From an uncultured Clostridia bacterium (lineage in GTDB: Bacteria; Bacillota; Clostridia; UBA1212; UBA1255), in assembly GCA_904420095.1 (NCBI GenBank), contig CAJFUB010000012.1:1-44565 (forward strand): a stretch of 44,565 bases of DNA. The letters run 5' to 3'. Each line of letters starts with the position of its first letter. Positions within the stretch are counted from its first letter, which is position 1. The translations under genes were made by a program, and so were the position numbers. Under the pieces are notes generated by a model. The model saw nothing but the letters and a program-made list of their open reading frames with translations. It was not told where the DNA came from and did no database searches. Of this stretch, positions 17,451-25,405 are shown one piece after another.

Positions 17451-17480
17451 ATTATACATCCGATGCCGGGATCCTGTCAA
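17451..17480 (-). promoter_or_regulatory. Strong SigA promoter of rpsU
   Basis: Minus strand: perfect TTGACA (17480-17475), 18-base spacer, perfect TATAAT (17456-17451). Confidence 0.75.
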
Positions 17481-17481
17481 T

Positions 17482-17724
17482 ATGCGGGACAAGGAATTTT
17501 TCGAGTCCGCAAAGGAGGCCAGCACGATCGGCATGTTCATGGGGTATCTTCACAGAAGCGGCTGCAGCATACTTTGGGAGGGGATCCGCATGACCATGGG
17601 ACGGAAAACGGGAAGCGACACATTTTATTACGAAGATTCCCTCGGAGGCACGCTGGTCCCGCCCGACTGTGAGACGGGCGCCATGGACGTCGCTCACGTA
17701 TATCAGCAATATCTGCGCAAGTAG
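17482..17724 (+). CDS. Small unknown protein or gene fragment
   Basis: An 80-residue open frame beginning MRDKEFFESAKEASTIGMFM and ending DVAHVYQQYLRK. The composition is protein-like, with a balanced acidic and aromatic C-terminal half (DTFYYEDSLGGTLVPPDCETGAMD), so it is probably or was once coding. No Shine-Dalgarno sequence precedes the ATG, and its start abuts the divergent rpsU promoter, which suggests the 3' remnant of a longer gene. I do not recognise the family. Confidence 0.45.
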   Translation: MRDKEFFESAKEASTIGMFMGYLHRSGCSILWEGIRMTMGRKTGSDTFYYEDSLGGTLVPPDCETGAMDVAHVYQQYLRK

Positions 17725-17765
17725 AAGCTCCCCGCCGCAAGCGTTTTCCTGCTCCTTCCTCCGTA

Positions 17766-18395
17766 TTATTTTGCTTTCTTCCGAAGGATCGCGTTCTGCG
17801 GGCAAGCCTCCATGCAATTTCCGCAGCGCAGGCAATGCTCCTGCCGAATGGCAGGCGGTACAGAAGTGAAATCGATACAGCCTTGCGGGCAGACCGCTTC
17901 ACACGCGCGGCAGACCGCACAGGCATCTGTTATAAAATATCCTTCCGATTCTGCTTGTGCCTCCCCAAAAGAAAAAGAGAATCGTTCAATCGGCTTTTGG
18001 GAAAGGTCAAACCAGTCGCCGCTTCCCGCATAAAGCTGGAATACCGTCAAAGCCTTTTGGGATTCCGGAGTAGGATAAATTTCCTGCATATAAGGATTCT
18101 TTTCAAGGAGCCGAGGCAGCGGACCGCTGCCGAGCTCTTTTACCCTCCCGCGTACCGATACGGCAACGCTGGACATAGTGTCTTCTCCTTTCATACCGGT
18201 CAGCGCCATATAACCGTCTTTTTTCAATCGGTTATAAAAGCCCTTTCCCCTGGCGGTAAGAAAATACAGCCCGTTTTCGTCGGCATCCATCATGTCGATG
18301 GCGCAGGTCACAGGCAATCCGTCTTTATCTGTGGTTGCTGCTACCGTGGTATGTATTTCCCGCTGTAAATAGTGCAGAACCTCTGCTGCCGTCAT
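17766..18395 (-). CDS. FMN-binding split-barrel (PNPOx-like) protein fused to a 2[4Fe-4S] ferredoxin
   Basis: A 209-residue probable redox protein of the cytoplasm. Residues 1 to about 140 resemble the pyridoxamine-phosphate-oxidase-like flavin barrel (TTVAATTDKDGLPVTCAIDMM, then YFLTARGKGFYNRL). The C-terminal 60 residues hold two complete cluster motifs, CAVCRACEAVCP and CLRCGNCMEACP. It may shuttle electrons from ferredoxin-type clusters to flavin; the partner is unknown. The ATG at 18395 lies 10 bases behind AGGAGG, whereas the ATG at 18404 is only one base from it. The substrate cannot be read from the sequence. Confidence 0.85.
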   Translation of the reverse strand: MTAAEVLHYLQREIHTTVAATTDKDGLPVTCAIDMMDADENGLYFLTARGKGFYNRLKKDGYMALTGMKGEDTMSSVAVSVRGRVKELGSGPLPRLLEKNPYMQEIYPTPESQKALTVFQLYAGSGDWFDLSQKPIERFSFSFGEAQAESEGYFITDACAVCRACEAVCPQGCIDFTSVPPAIRQEHCLRCGNCMEACPQNAILRKKAK

Positions 18396-18493
18396 TTCAG
18401 ACATACCTCCTGCTCTTCCAGCATAATGCTGTAATAAAAAATTGAGATGCTCATAGATTCGTAATTTGCTCCGTTATCAGCCGTTTTAAAGAC

Positions 18494-18541
18494 CGGCTGA
18501 TTTCTCTCAGAAATCAGCCAGGGCCGCCAATCGGCAGCCCT
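18494..18541 (-). terminator. Strong intergenic hairpin, possible terminator of the NTF2-like gene
   Basis: GGCTGATTTCT (18495-18505) and AGAAATCAGCC (18509-18519) form a perfect 11-bp stem with a 3-base loop. A second imperfect palindrome of GGGC/GCCC type follows at 18520-18541. The U-run on the minus side is weak (GGTCTTTAAAA), so terminator function is uncertain. Confidence 0.5.
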
Positions 18542-18601
18542 GCCGGGCGTAAAGCTTGTGTAATAACTCCTATTTTACTGCCATGATTCAGATGGGCTGC
18601 G

Positions 18602-19375
18602 TTAGAACTTACCGTTCTGATTCTGCCATACAGATGCATCAGCGATCGCTTCCATCACATCCCAGTGCTCGGCAATCCTGCCGTTCTCCACACGCCACAG
18701 GTCATAGTAGCTGGTATGTGCGCCGCCGAATGTACCCTCGCTGACCGCCAGAACAAAGTTCCCCTGCGCAAGCACTTGATGTGTCTTGTCGTAGATCATC
18801 TGCACACCCTGTTCCGCCAAAGCCGCCAGCGCCGCGCCCAGTCCGGACAGCCCGTCGGCAATACCGGTGTTGTGCTGAATGTAGGTATCTCCGTCAAAGT
18901 AATCGGCGGTTTTTTCCGGACGCTTGCCCTGCATGACGTCGTATAGAAAGTTTTTTACCAGCTCACGGTTTTTCTCTGTCTTGTCCAGATCCTTGAGCTC
19001 CCTGGCGCCGTCGATCTGCGTTCTGCCGGAAGGATTCGGCTCCGCCTTTGCCGCCAGATTGTCCCAATGCTCCGCAATCAGGCCGTCCGGATCAAAGCGG
19101 AAAATGTCAAAGGCCACCTGTTCGCCGGCTCCGGCAAAATTGTAAACCGTCTGCAGGAACACCTTGTCGCCATCCTCGAAGGCCCGAATGTTGTTTACGG
19201 TAGTCTTTACCGGCGCGGAGGCCAGATAGGACACGGAACCGAGAAAGGCATCACGGCCGGTGCCATAAGCCAGATTGTGCTGAATATATCCTTCCGCCAG
19301 CAGCTTTTTTGCCTTTTCCGTATCACCGGAAGCAAAAGTGCCGATCAGCTCGAGCGCTTTCTGAATATTTGTCAT
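18602..19375 (-). CDS. Tandem SnoaL/NTF2-like protein
   Basis: A 257-residue protein built of two repeats of the SnoaL/NTF2 fold. Each repeat has a YIQHN segment (EGYIQHNLAYGTGRDAF and DTYIQHNTGIADGLSGL) and ends with an AEHWD motif (LIAEHWDNLA and RIAEHWDVMEA). Such proteins bind small ligands or act as isomerases or hydrolases; nothing here tells which. The ATG at 19375 has AAGGAGG eight bases upstream; an in-frame start at 19435 lacks this. A 20-bp palindrome upstream suggests regulation by a winged-helix repressor. Confidence 0.85.
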   Translation of the reverse strand: MTNIQKALELIGTFASGDTEKAKKLLAEGYIQHNLAYGTGRDAFLGSVSYLASAPVKTTVNNIRAFEDGDKVFLQTVYNFAGAGEQVAFDIFRFDPDGLIAEHWDNLAAKAEPNPSGRTQIDGARELKDLDKTEKNRELVKNFLYDVMQGKRPEKTADYFDGDTYIQHNTGIADGLSGLGAALAALAEQGVQMIYDKTHQVLAQGNFVLAVSEGTFGGAHTSYYDLWRVENGRIAEHWDVMEAIADASVWQNQNGKF

Positions 19376-19792
19376 TTGAGATTCCTCCTTACCGTTTTTG
19401 TGGCTGCCGCCAAACCGTTTCTGAAATAGACTCATTTTAAAATTCTCCTTTTGCCTGTTTTCAGAGCTTTGGAGCGGCCGTTCCCCACAGCTCTTGTCTG
19501 TATTTTATGCGCAGAAGTTTCCATTGTAAAGTAAGCACTTTTTTGCGCTGTAGTTACTAAAAAGAAACTATAGAATGATTACCAGAAGGAAACAATTGTA
19601 TTGTTATGGTTTTTTCGGCCTGCTGCAGTGAAAAAAATTTTTTTAAAATTATTTAGCTTCTGTAAAGAGCAGGGCCCTGTGGCCGCAATAATTGATTGGG
19701 ACCGTATTTCTGGCAAAGCTGATTTTTTATCCTTTAGGTTATCTTATTTTCTTTTTAAATCAATTTCAAAAGTAAACCGTCGGCAATAGGCA
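19376..19792. other. Intergenic region between divergent genes
   Basis: About 420 A+T-rich bases between the NTF2-like gene and the uxaC promoter. It holds the palindrome at 19551-19570. I see no supported gene; the open frame at 19601-19789 has no ribosome binding site. Confidence 0.5.
19551..19570. promoter_or_regulatory. Palindromic operator candidate upstream of the NTF2-like gene
   Basis: TAGTTACT-AAAA-AGAAACTA matches as an inverted repeat in 7 of 8 positions per arm. GTAACTA-type palindromes are common operators of HxlR-family repressors; that link is inference. No regulator gene lies beside it. Confidence 0.4.
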
Positions 19793-19821
19793 TTCACATT
19801 TACTCCAAAATATTGTATACT
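19793..19821 (+). promoter_or_regulatory. SigA-type promoter of uxaC
   Basis: TTCACA (19793-19798), 17-base spacer, TATACT (19816-19821), about 34 bases before the uxaC start codon. Confidence 0.65.
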
Positions 19822-19854
19822 AGAAAAAAACTTCTGAAGGGAAGCTGAGGATAC

Positions 19855-21249
19855 ATGAAAAAAACTTTTATGGGAAAAGATTTTATGCTGGGCAGTGAAA
19901 CTGCCGTGCGCATCTACGAGCAGTATGCCCAGAGCCTGCCGATCATTGATTACCACTGTCACATTAATCCCGGAGAAATTGCGGAAAATCTCAGATACCG
20001 CAACATTGCCGGCGTCTGGCTTGGCGGCGATCATTATAAATGGCGGGCCATGCGGATTAACGGCGTTCCGGAAAAATACATAACCGGCGATGCGGAGGAT
20101 TACGAAAAATTCGAAGCATGGGCGGCAACGATGCCGAAGCTGGCGGGGAGCCCGCTTTACAGCTGGTCGCATCTGGAGCTGCAGCGCTTTTTTCAGGTGA
20201 CTGAGCCGCTCTCCCCTGCGACCTGCAAAAAAATTTGGGAACACTGCAACAGCGTTTTAAAGGATCTGCCTGTAAGGGAAATGATCAGGCGTTCCAACGT
20301 AGAGGTCATCATCACCACGGATGATCCGGCAGATGATCTGAGCGCGCATGCGCTTTTAGCAAAAGGCGGCTGCAGTGCGAAGGTACTGCCCGGATTCCGC
20401 CCGGACAAGCTCCTGGCGATCGAGGCGCCTGATTTTCCGAAGTACATCGCGAAGCTCTGCGCGGCCTGCGGTCAGGAAATCCGTTCTTTCCCTGTTTTGA
20501 AAAGCGTGCTTTCCTCCAGAATCGCATACTTTGCGGAGCACGGCTGCCGGGCCAGCGACCACGGCCTTTCCACGATCCCTTATACGCCCTGCTCCGAGGA
20601 AGAAGCAGATCGGATTCTGAAGCTTGCTCTGGCAGGAAAGACGCCGGAGCCCGCTGAATGCGACGCATACCGGACGGCCCTGATGCTTTATCTGGCGGAG
20701 GAATATACCAAACGCGACTGGGTGATGGAGATCCATTACGGGGTTCTCCGCAATATCAATACGGAAGCGTTCCGATCCCTCGGGCCGGACACCGGCTTCG
20801 ACGCTGCCGGAGACGCTCCGGCGGGTACAAAGCTGGCGGCGCTTCTAAATGCAATGGAAGAAAAAAAGGCGCTTCCGAAGACAATTTTGTTTTCCATCAA
20901 GGAAAGCGATAATGAGCTGCTCAATACGATAGCGGGAAGCTTTCAGCGTCCCGGTACGGCGGGACGCGTCCAGCAGGGCGCTGCCTGGTGGTTCAATGAT
21001 ACAAAAGCGGGAATGGCGAATCAGCTCAGGGCGTATTCCGAGTTGTCCGTGCTCGGCACGTTTACAGGAATGCTGACCGACAGCCGCAGCTTTTTGTCAT
21101 ATGCCAGACATGAGTATTTCCGCCGGATCTTCTGCAATTTTATTGCGGATCTGGTTGAAAACGGAGAATATCCGGACGACGAGGCTTCGCTGGCTTTGCT
21201 CGTGAAAGGCGTCTGCTATGATAACGCGAAAAGCTTTTTCAACGTGTAA
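19855..21249 (+). CDS. uxaC: Glucuronate (uronate) isomerase
   Basis: A 464-residue amidohydrolase-fold isomerase that converts D-glucuronate to D-fructuronate and D-galacturonate to D-tagaturonate, the first step of hexuronate use. The early IDYHCHINPGEIAEN segment carries the metal-binding H-x-H, followed by WLGGDHYKWRAMRINGV, which is typical of UxaC. Length is normal. GAGGATAC precedes the ATG. No other hexuronate gene is adjacent. The 3' end overlaps the convergent desulfurase-like gene by 34 bases. Confidence 0.96.
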   Translation: MKKTFMGKDFMLGSETAVRIYEQYAQSLPIIDYHCHINPGEIAENLRYRNIAGVWLGGDHYKWRAMRINGVPEKYITGDAEDYEKFEAWAATMPKLAGSPLYSWSHLELQRFFQVTEPLSPATCKKIWEHCNSVLKDLPVREMIRRSNVEVIITTDDPADDLSAHALLAKGGCSAKVLPGFRPDKLLAIEAPDFPKYIAKLCAACGQEIRSFPVLKSVLSSRIAYFAEHGCRASDHGLSTIPYTPCSEEEADRILKLALAGKTPEPAECDAYRTALMLYLAEEYTKRDWVMEIHYGVLRNINTEAFRSLGPDTGFDAAGDAPAGTKLAALLNAMEEKKALPKTILFSIKESDNELLNTIAGSFQRPGTAGRVQQGAAWWFNDTKAGMANQLRAYSELSVLGTFTGMLTDSRSFLSYARHEYFRRIFCNFIADLVENGEYPDDEASLALLVKGVCYDNAKSFFNV

Positions 21250-22343
21250 AGCGTCGTATCGATTTCCTCCTTCGTATTCAGATGACTGAAGCTGAAGCGC
21301 ACCGTTCCTCCCAAAGCGTCTGTTCTCAGCGCTTTGTGGGCAAGCGGGGCGCAGTGATAGCCGGCGCGCGTACAGATTCCTTCTTTTCCCAGAAGCATGC
21401 TGACCTCCCCCGGCTCGTGCCCGATGACGTTCAGCGACACGACGCCGGTGTTGATCATTCCGCCGCCTGCGTCTTCCGGCCCGTACACGGTAATTCCGTT
21501 GATTTTCCGTGCATTCGCGGTAAAATACCGCCAGAGCTCCGTGTGGATTTCCTGCATTTTACCGACGCCGATTCCGCTGACGTAGTCGAGCCCCGCGCCG
21601 AGCGCTGCGATGCCGTGCGTATTGACGGTTCCCGCTTCAAAGCAGTCCGGCATTTCCGTAGGCTGCCGCAGCAGAAAGCTGTGGCTGCCGGTGCCGCCGG
21701 ACATATACGGCCGGATCCGCACATGATCTGCGACATAGATCCCGCCGGTCCCCTGTATGCCGAACAGGCCTTTGTGCCCCGTAAAGCATAAAACGTCGAT
21801 GCACATGCTTTCTACGTCGATAGGGACGACACCGGCGCTCTGGGCGCAGTCGACAATAAACAGAATTCCCTTTTTGCGGCAATACTCGCCGATGCGGGCG
21901 ACATCGTAGACCTCTCCCGTTACATTGGAGGCATGCGTCATGACGACGGCCCCGGTCAGCTCTGTAATACTTCTTCTGATCCGGTCATAATCAAGGCTCC
22001 CGTTTGCGTCCGCTTCGTTTACATGATAATATCCGCGCGTGGCGACCGGACGAAGCACAGAGTTGTGCTCCATCGCGGTCGTGACGATCTGCCCATAACA
22101 AAGATTGACTGCAATGTTCAGCGCATGCGTGGCATTCGACGTGAACGCAATACGCTGAGAATTTTTGATGCAAAATAATTTTGCCAGCTTCTGGCGAACC
22201 TCATTCAGCTTCATGGAGGACCATACGGTGTAGCTGTGCGTTCCCCTGCCGGGGTTTCCGGCATGATCCAGCGCTTCGTTGATTGCGGTTCTTACGGTTT
22301 TCGGTTTCGGCCAGCTCGTGGCCGCATTATCCATATATATCAT
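21216..22343 (-). CDS. Cysteine desulfurase-like aminotransferase class V
   Basis: A 375-residue PLP enzyme. It starts IYMDNAATSWPKP, the PLP lysine lies in CFTGHKGLFGIQGTGG, and a cysteine lies in RAGYHCAPLAH at the place of the SufS catalytic Cys. It would remove sulfur from cysteine, or selenium from selenocysteine. The sequence resembles the Firmicute family seen apart from suf/isc operons, so its acceptor is unknown. GGAAGGTC precedes the ATG and is part of an inverted repeat. It lies 60 bases behind the TIM-barrel gene on the same strand. Confidence 0.87.
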   Translation of the reverse strand: MIYMDNAATSWPKPKTVRTAINEALDHAGNPGRGTHSYTVWSSMKLNEVRQKLAKLFCIKNSQRIAFTSNATHALNIAVNLCYGQIVTTAMEHNSVLRPVATRGYYHVNEADANGSLDYDRIRRSITELTGAVVMTHASNVTGEVYDVARIGEYCRKKGILFIVDCAQSAGVVPIDVESMCIDVLCFTGHKGLFGIQGTGGIYVADHVRIRPYMSGGTGSHSFLLRQPTEMPDCFEAGTVNTHGIAALGAGLDYVSGIGVGKMQEIHTELWRYFTANARKINGITVYGPEDAGGGMINTGVVSLNVIGHEPGEVSMLLGKEGICTRAGYHCAPLAHKALRTDALGGTVRFSFSHLNTKEEIDTTLYTLKKLFALS

Positions 22344-22350
22344 AAAAAGA

Positions 22351-22394
22351 CCTTCCGATTCAATTTGTTATAATCTAATATATGAACCGGAAGG
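22351..22394 (-). promoter_or_regulatory. Inverted repeat that can mask the desulfurase ribosome binding site
   Basis: On the minus strand CCTTCCG (22394-22388) is complementary to CGGAAGG (22357-22351), and the second arm is the Shine-Dalgarno sequence of the desulfurase gene. Thirty bases separate the arms. In readthrough RNA from the upstream gene this would form a masking hairpin. Confidence 0.4.
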
Positions 22395-22403
22395 CCTCCT
22401 TGG

Positions 22404-23276
22404 TCAGTCTATTGTTTTTTCGAGATACCGTTTTCCAGCGGCAATGCATTCCAGCGGATCTTCTGTTCCTTCGTATTCGATCGCCGTCACTCCGCGGAAG
22501 CCGGCGTCCCTGAGAATGCCGAGACATTTTGCCACCGGCACGCAGCCGTCTCCGACTGCCGCTCCTTTAATATAATTTCCGCCGCGCGTACGGATCCAGC
22601 CCGGTCCCTCCGGCGCCGCACTGCGGCCGGCTCCTTCTTTATAATAAAAATCCTTGCAGTGTATGTAAAATGCATACTCCTTCAGGATCCCCGCCGCCTT
22701 TGCAGGATCCTCGTCAGCGCAGAGGAAGTTTCCAAGATCGATCAGGGCGCCATAATTCGGAGAGTCCACCGCGTCGATCAGCATTTCTACCCGATGGCTG
22801 TCCTGGCAGAACATTCCGTGATTCTCCACCATGGTTTTAATCCCCAGAGATTCTGCATATTCCGTTACGCTCCGCACGCATTTGACAAGCAGCGGAAGAT
22901 TGGCCTCAAAGCTGCGCCTGCCGCCCGGCATGGGCGCGTAACAGACGTCGTGGCGCATGTATTTTACGCCGAGCCGCTGCGCGATCCGCACCTCGGCCTT
23001 GACGCGCTCCGTCTCTCCCTCGGGATCCGGACACAGAAAATTTGCGCCCACGCTGTAGCAGGTCAATTCAAGCTGCAGAGCCTTTGCTTTCTCCCGCAGT
23101 GCTTCTGCGTATTCCTCCGCCGTCATTCCCGCGGGGGGCTCAAGTCCCGCATATTCAACGCCGGTAAAGCCCATTTCCTTTGCTTTCGGCAAAATATCGT
23201 CGTAGGAAAGCATGCCCCGGCGTACCGCGCCGAGAAAGCTGTAAGAGCTTACCGCCAGTTTAAAATTCCGATCCAT
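22404..23276 (-). CDS. Sugar phosphate isomerase/epimerase-like TIM barrel protein
   Basis: A 290-residue AP-endonuclease-2-type TIM barrel. Visible signatures are GFTGVEYAGLEPP early, the acidic metal ligand in KTMVENHGMF, LIDLGNFLCADEDP, and the C-terminal GVTAIEYEGTEDP. This family isomerises or epimerises sugars and inositols; the substrate is not evident. An AAGGAGTACAGT site precedes the ATG. It lies 18 bases behind the PerR/Fur gene and may be co-transcribed with it. Confidence 0.85.
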   Translation of the reverse strand: MDRNFKLAVSSYSFLGAVRRGMLSYDDILPKAKEMGFTGVEYAGLEPPAGMTAEEYAEALREKAKALQLELTCYSVGANFLCPDPEGETERVKAEVRIAQRLGVKYMRHDVCYAPMPGGRRSFEANLPLLVKCVRSVTEYAESLGIKTMVENHGMFCQDSHRVEMLIDAVDSPNYGALIDLGNFLCADEDPAKAAGILKEYAFYIHCKDFYYKEGAGRSAAPEGPGWIRTRGGNYIKGAAVGDGCVPVAKCLGILRDAGFRGVTAIEYEGTEDPLECIAAGKRYLEKTID

Positions 23277-23294
23277 ACTGTACTCCTTCTTGCT

Positions 23295-23705
23295 TTATTC
23301 TTCCGAACCGCAGCTCCGGCAGATCCCGTACAGCGTCATGCGGATTTCCTCCACCGTCATCATTTCATTCTGTTCCCCGCGATCCTTCAGTTCTTTTATT
23401 ATAGCATCCTTGTCAATATATTTTTCATATACTCCGACAAGATCATAGATCTTTCCACATTTTGTACAGACAAAATGGCCGTGCGGGGTTACGCAGCCAT
23501 CGTAGCGTTCCGGTCCGCCTATCGATGCAAGCTTTATGACATAACCGCGCGCGCAGAGCTCGGACAAATTCCGATATACCGTACCCAGGCTATAATTGGG
23601 CATTACGATCCGCAGGCTCTGATAAAGCTCCTCTGCCGTCGGATGGTCCTTTCTGTTTCTGATTTCCGTCAAAAGCGCCTCACGCTGCCTGCTGTATTTT
23701 TTCAT
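23295..23705 (-). CDS. Fur-family transcription regulator, PerR-like
   Basis: A 136-residue winged-helix repressor that senses metal or peroxide. The DNA-binding part has HPTAEELYQSLR and SLGTVYRNLSEL. The structural zinc site is complete, with CTKC and CRSC. ERYDGCVTPHGHFVC carries the Asp and two His of a PerR/Fur sensing site. A Fur/Per-box-like sequence lies in its own upstream region, so autoregulation is likely. It is divergent from luxS. Confidence 0.87.
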   Translation of the reverse strand: MKKYSRQREALLTEIRNRKDHPTAEELYQSLRIVMPNYSLGTVYRNLSELCARGYVIKLASIGGPERYDGCVTPHGHFVCTKCGKIYDLVGVYEKYIDKDAIIKELKDRGEQNEMMTVEEIRMTLYGICRSCGSEE

Positions 23706-23739
23706 CTCAAGTCTGCTCCCGTCGTTGTGATCGATATTT

Positions 23740-23758
23740 GATAATAATAATTACTATC
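23740..23758. promoter_or_regulatory. Fur/Per box candidate
   Basis: GATAATAATAATTACTATC is close to the Fur-box pattern of GATAAT repeats and is an imperfect palindrome. It lies 35 bases before the regulator start codon, over its likely promoter. Confidence 0.55.
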
Positions 23759-23837
23759 GTTTTTAATATAGCAAATAAATTTTTATCCGTCAAACGGAAT
23801 TTATGGATCCGACGATGCGGCCTGCTTTCCAAATCTG

Positions 23838-23846
23838 TGTTATAAT
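23838..23846 (+). promoter_or_regulatory. Extended -10 promoter of luxS
   Basis: TGT directly followed by TATAAT (23841-23846). No good -35 is seen, as expected for extended -10 promoters. The start point would lie about 20 bases before the luxS ATG. Confidence 0.55.
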
Positions 23847-23875
23847 AACAAAAACGACTGAAAGGAAGATCAGAG

Positions 23876-24340
23876 ATGGAAAAAATAGCCAGTTTTCGCG
23901 CGGATCACAGAAAAATCGTCCCGGGAATCTATCTTTCCCGAACAGACGGCGACGTCGCAACGTACGATCTGCGCGTCAAAAAGCCGAATGCCGGAGACTA
24001 TATGAGCCATATCGAGATGCATACCACAGAGCATCTGTTCGCCACTTTCATCCGGAATTCAGAAATCGGACCGCACGTTGTGTATTTCGGCCCAATGGGG
24101 TGCCGAACGGGTTTTTATCTGCTTACACGCGGCGTTGCAGGCGGGACAGTGCTCCGCCTTGTGAAGGACACGCTTCGGAAAATCTGCTCCTACGAGGGGC
24201 CCGTATTCGGCGCTTCAGAAGAGGAATGCGGCAATTACAGAGAGCTCGATCTGGCAGCGGCTAAAAAAATCTGCAGCGCATATCTGAAAACCCTGGAGGC
24301 GCTGCCCGAATCGGAATGGAGCTTCTCTTATCCCAACTAG
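23876..24340 (+). CDS. luxS: S-ribosylhomocysteine lyase
   Basis: A 154-residue metalloenzyme that splits S-ribosylhomocysteine into homocysteine and the AI-2 precursor DPD, in the activated methyl cycle. The metal-binding motif MHTTEHLFATFIRN, the catalytic Cys in GPMGCRTGFY, and EECGNYRELDL near the C-terminus, whose Cys precedes the last helix, are all present. AAAGGAAG lies upstream of the ATG. It is a single gene with its own promoter, divergent from the PerR/Fur gene. Confidence 0.97.
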   Translation: MEKIASFRADHRKIVPGIYLSRTDGDVATYDLRVKKPNAGDYMSHIEMHTTEHLFATFIRNSEIGPHVVYFGPMGCRTGFYLLTRGVAGGTVLRLVKDTLRKICSYEGPVFGASEEECGNYRELDLAAAKKICSAYLKTLEALPESEWSFSYPN

Positions 24341-24416
24341 GAGAAAGGGCTGTAAAGAGCGTTGGCGCGAAAAAAAGTGCGAAGCGCACCATAATAAACT
24401 CCGATATTGACAATAA

Positions 24417-24444
24417 TTACTTGTGCAATATAATGAACATAGAT
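24417..24444 (+). promoter_or_regulatory. SigA promoter for the 24536 gene
   Basis: Perfect TTGACA (24417-24422), 16-base spacer, perfect TATAAT (24439-24444). A small GTGCG/CGCAC hairpin at 24377-24389 lies between luxS and this promoter. Confidence 0.7.
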
Positions 24445-24535
24445 AGAAAAAAGAGATTTGATTTGTATGTGCTTTCTATTGTAATGTTGTTACAATGGAA
24501 AAGCAGGAAAAATAAAAAGAAAGGAGCAAAAATGT

Positions 24536-25405
24536 ATGAAAGCAAAAAAACCATTTGTTTTGGCCAGATCGATGTGCATGGCAATCTGTTTCCTGCTGCT
24601 CGTTGCAGTTTGCTGGTCTTTCTTTCTTGTTCAGCAGCGCTCCTACGCGCAAGTCGGTAAGGAGGTAAAAGAAAAAATCAAAAGCTTCGTTAATCCGGAG
24701 TCTGTGACGCAAGAAGAACTGGAGAAATATCAAAAAGAATTGAATGCAATGGATTTTAAGTTTGCGATTCCGTCGGAATTTCAGGAAAAGGCCAACAGCA
24801 CTACACTTGATTTGTCTAAAGTATATATTTCCCCTATAAACCAATATGAAAACCGTTCAGAATGGCTGAGCTACAGCGTACAGGAGCGGGTCGCGCTGTC
24901 TCAGGTCCCCTCAGAACTGCTTGGAGAATTGTCAACCGACGAACTAATCGTCACCTGTTTAAATTATAATTTATTAGGAGACATCGGTCTTTATAATTCT
25001 CTCCAGCAAGGCTTTGATATCCTAAAAAAACAATATAACGGGTTTCAGGAACTTTTAAAAAGAAAGGATGCCGGCTCAAGGCTGCTTGCAGAGGAATCCG
25101 TTTTACGTTCGTTAAAGGATCGCGAGGTAAAGGATTTAATTAATGAATGTTATGCGAAAGGCAAAGAATTACTCGAAAGTAAATCCGGCGGTTTTCGCTA
25201 TACTAATGAGGTGTATGTCGGATTACGCTGTTTATGTCTGCACGATTCATCAATCAAAAGAGCCATCGAAAGGGATGACAGTCTGAAAAAATTTGTTACA
25301 GAAGGCGCACAATTCATCTCTATCGACGAAATTGACGATACGACAGTAGGAGAGCTTTCCGTTCTCATTCAGGAGCGTTATTTGCGGGAGGATGATAGCG
25401 TATGA
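24536..25405 (+). CDS. Membrane-anchored protein of unknown function
   Basis: A 289-residue protein with one N-terminal membrane segment (MCMAICFLLLVAVCWSFFLV), so the rest is outside the cell. The exported part is rich in charged, helical stretches (EELEKYQKELNAMDFKF, then YNGFQELLKRKD and KDLINECYAKGKELL). No catalytic motif is recognisable. An AAAGGAG site lies 10 bases upstream; an out-of-frame ATG at 24531 gives only a short peptide. Its stop overlaps a start of the next gene as ATGA, which suggests the two products act together. The following gene is an amidase-like remnant. Confidence 0.7.
   Translation: MKAKKPFVLARSMCMAICFLLLVAVCWSFFLVQQRSYAQVGKEVKEKIKSFVNPESVTQEELEKYQKELNAMDFKFAIPSEFQEKANSTTLDLSKVYISPINQYENRSEWLSYSVQERVALSQVPSELLGELSTDELIVTCLNYNLLGDIGLYNSLQQGFDILKKQYNGFQELLKRKDAGSRLLAEESVLRSLKDREVKDLINECYAKGKELLESKSGGFRYTNEVYVGLRCLCLHDSSIKRAIERDDSLKKFVTEGAQFISIDEIDDTTVGELSVLIQERYLREDDSV

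Noticed and set aside
17452..17835. Long minus-strand frames opposite the small unknown ORF
   Set aside because: They run through the rpsU promoter, have no ribosome binding site and overlap the real ferredoxin-fusion gene in another frame.
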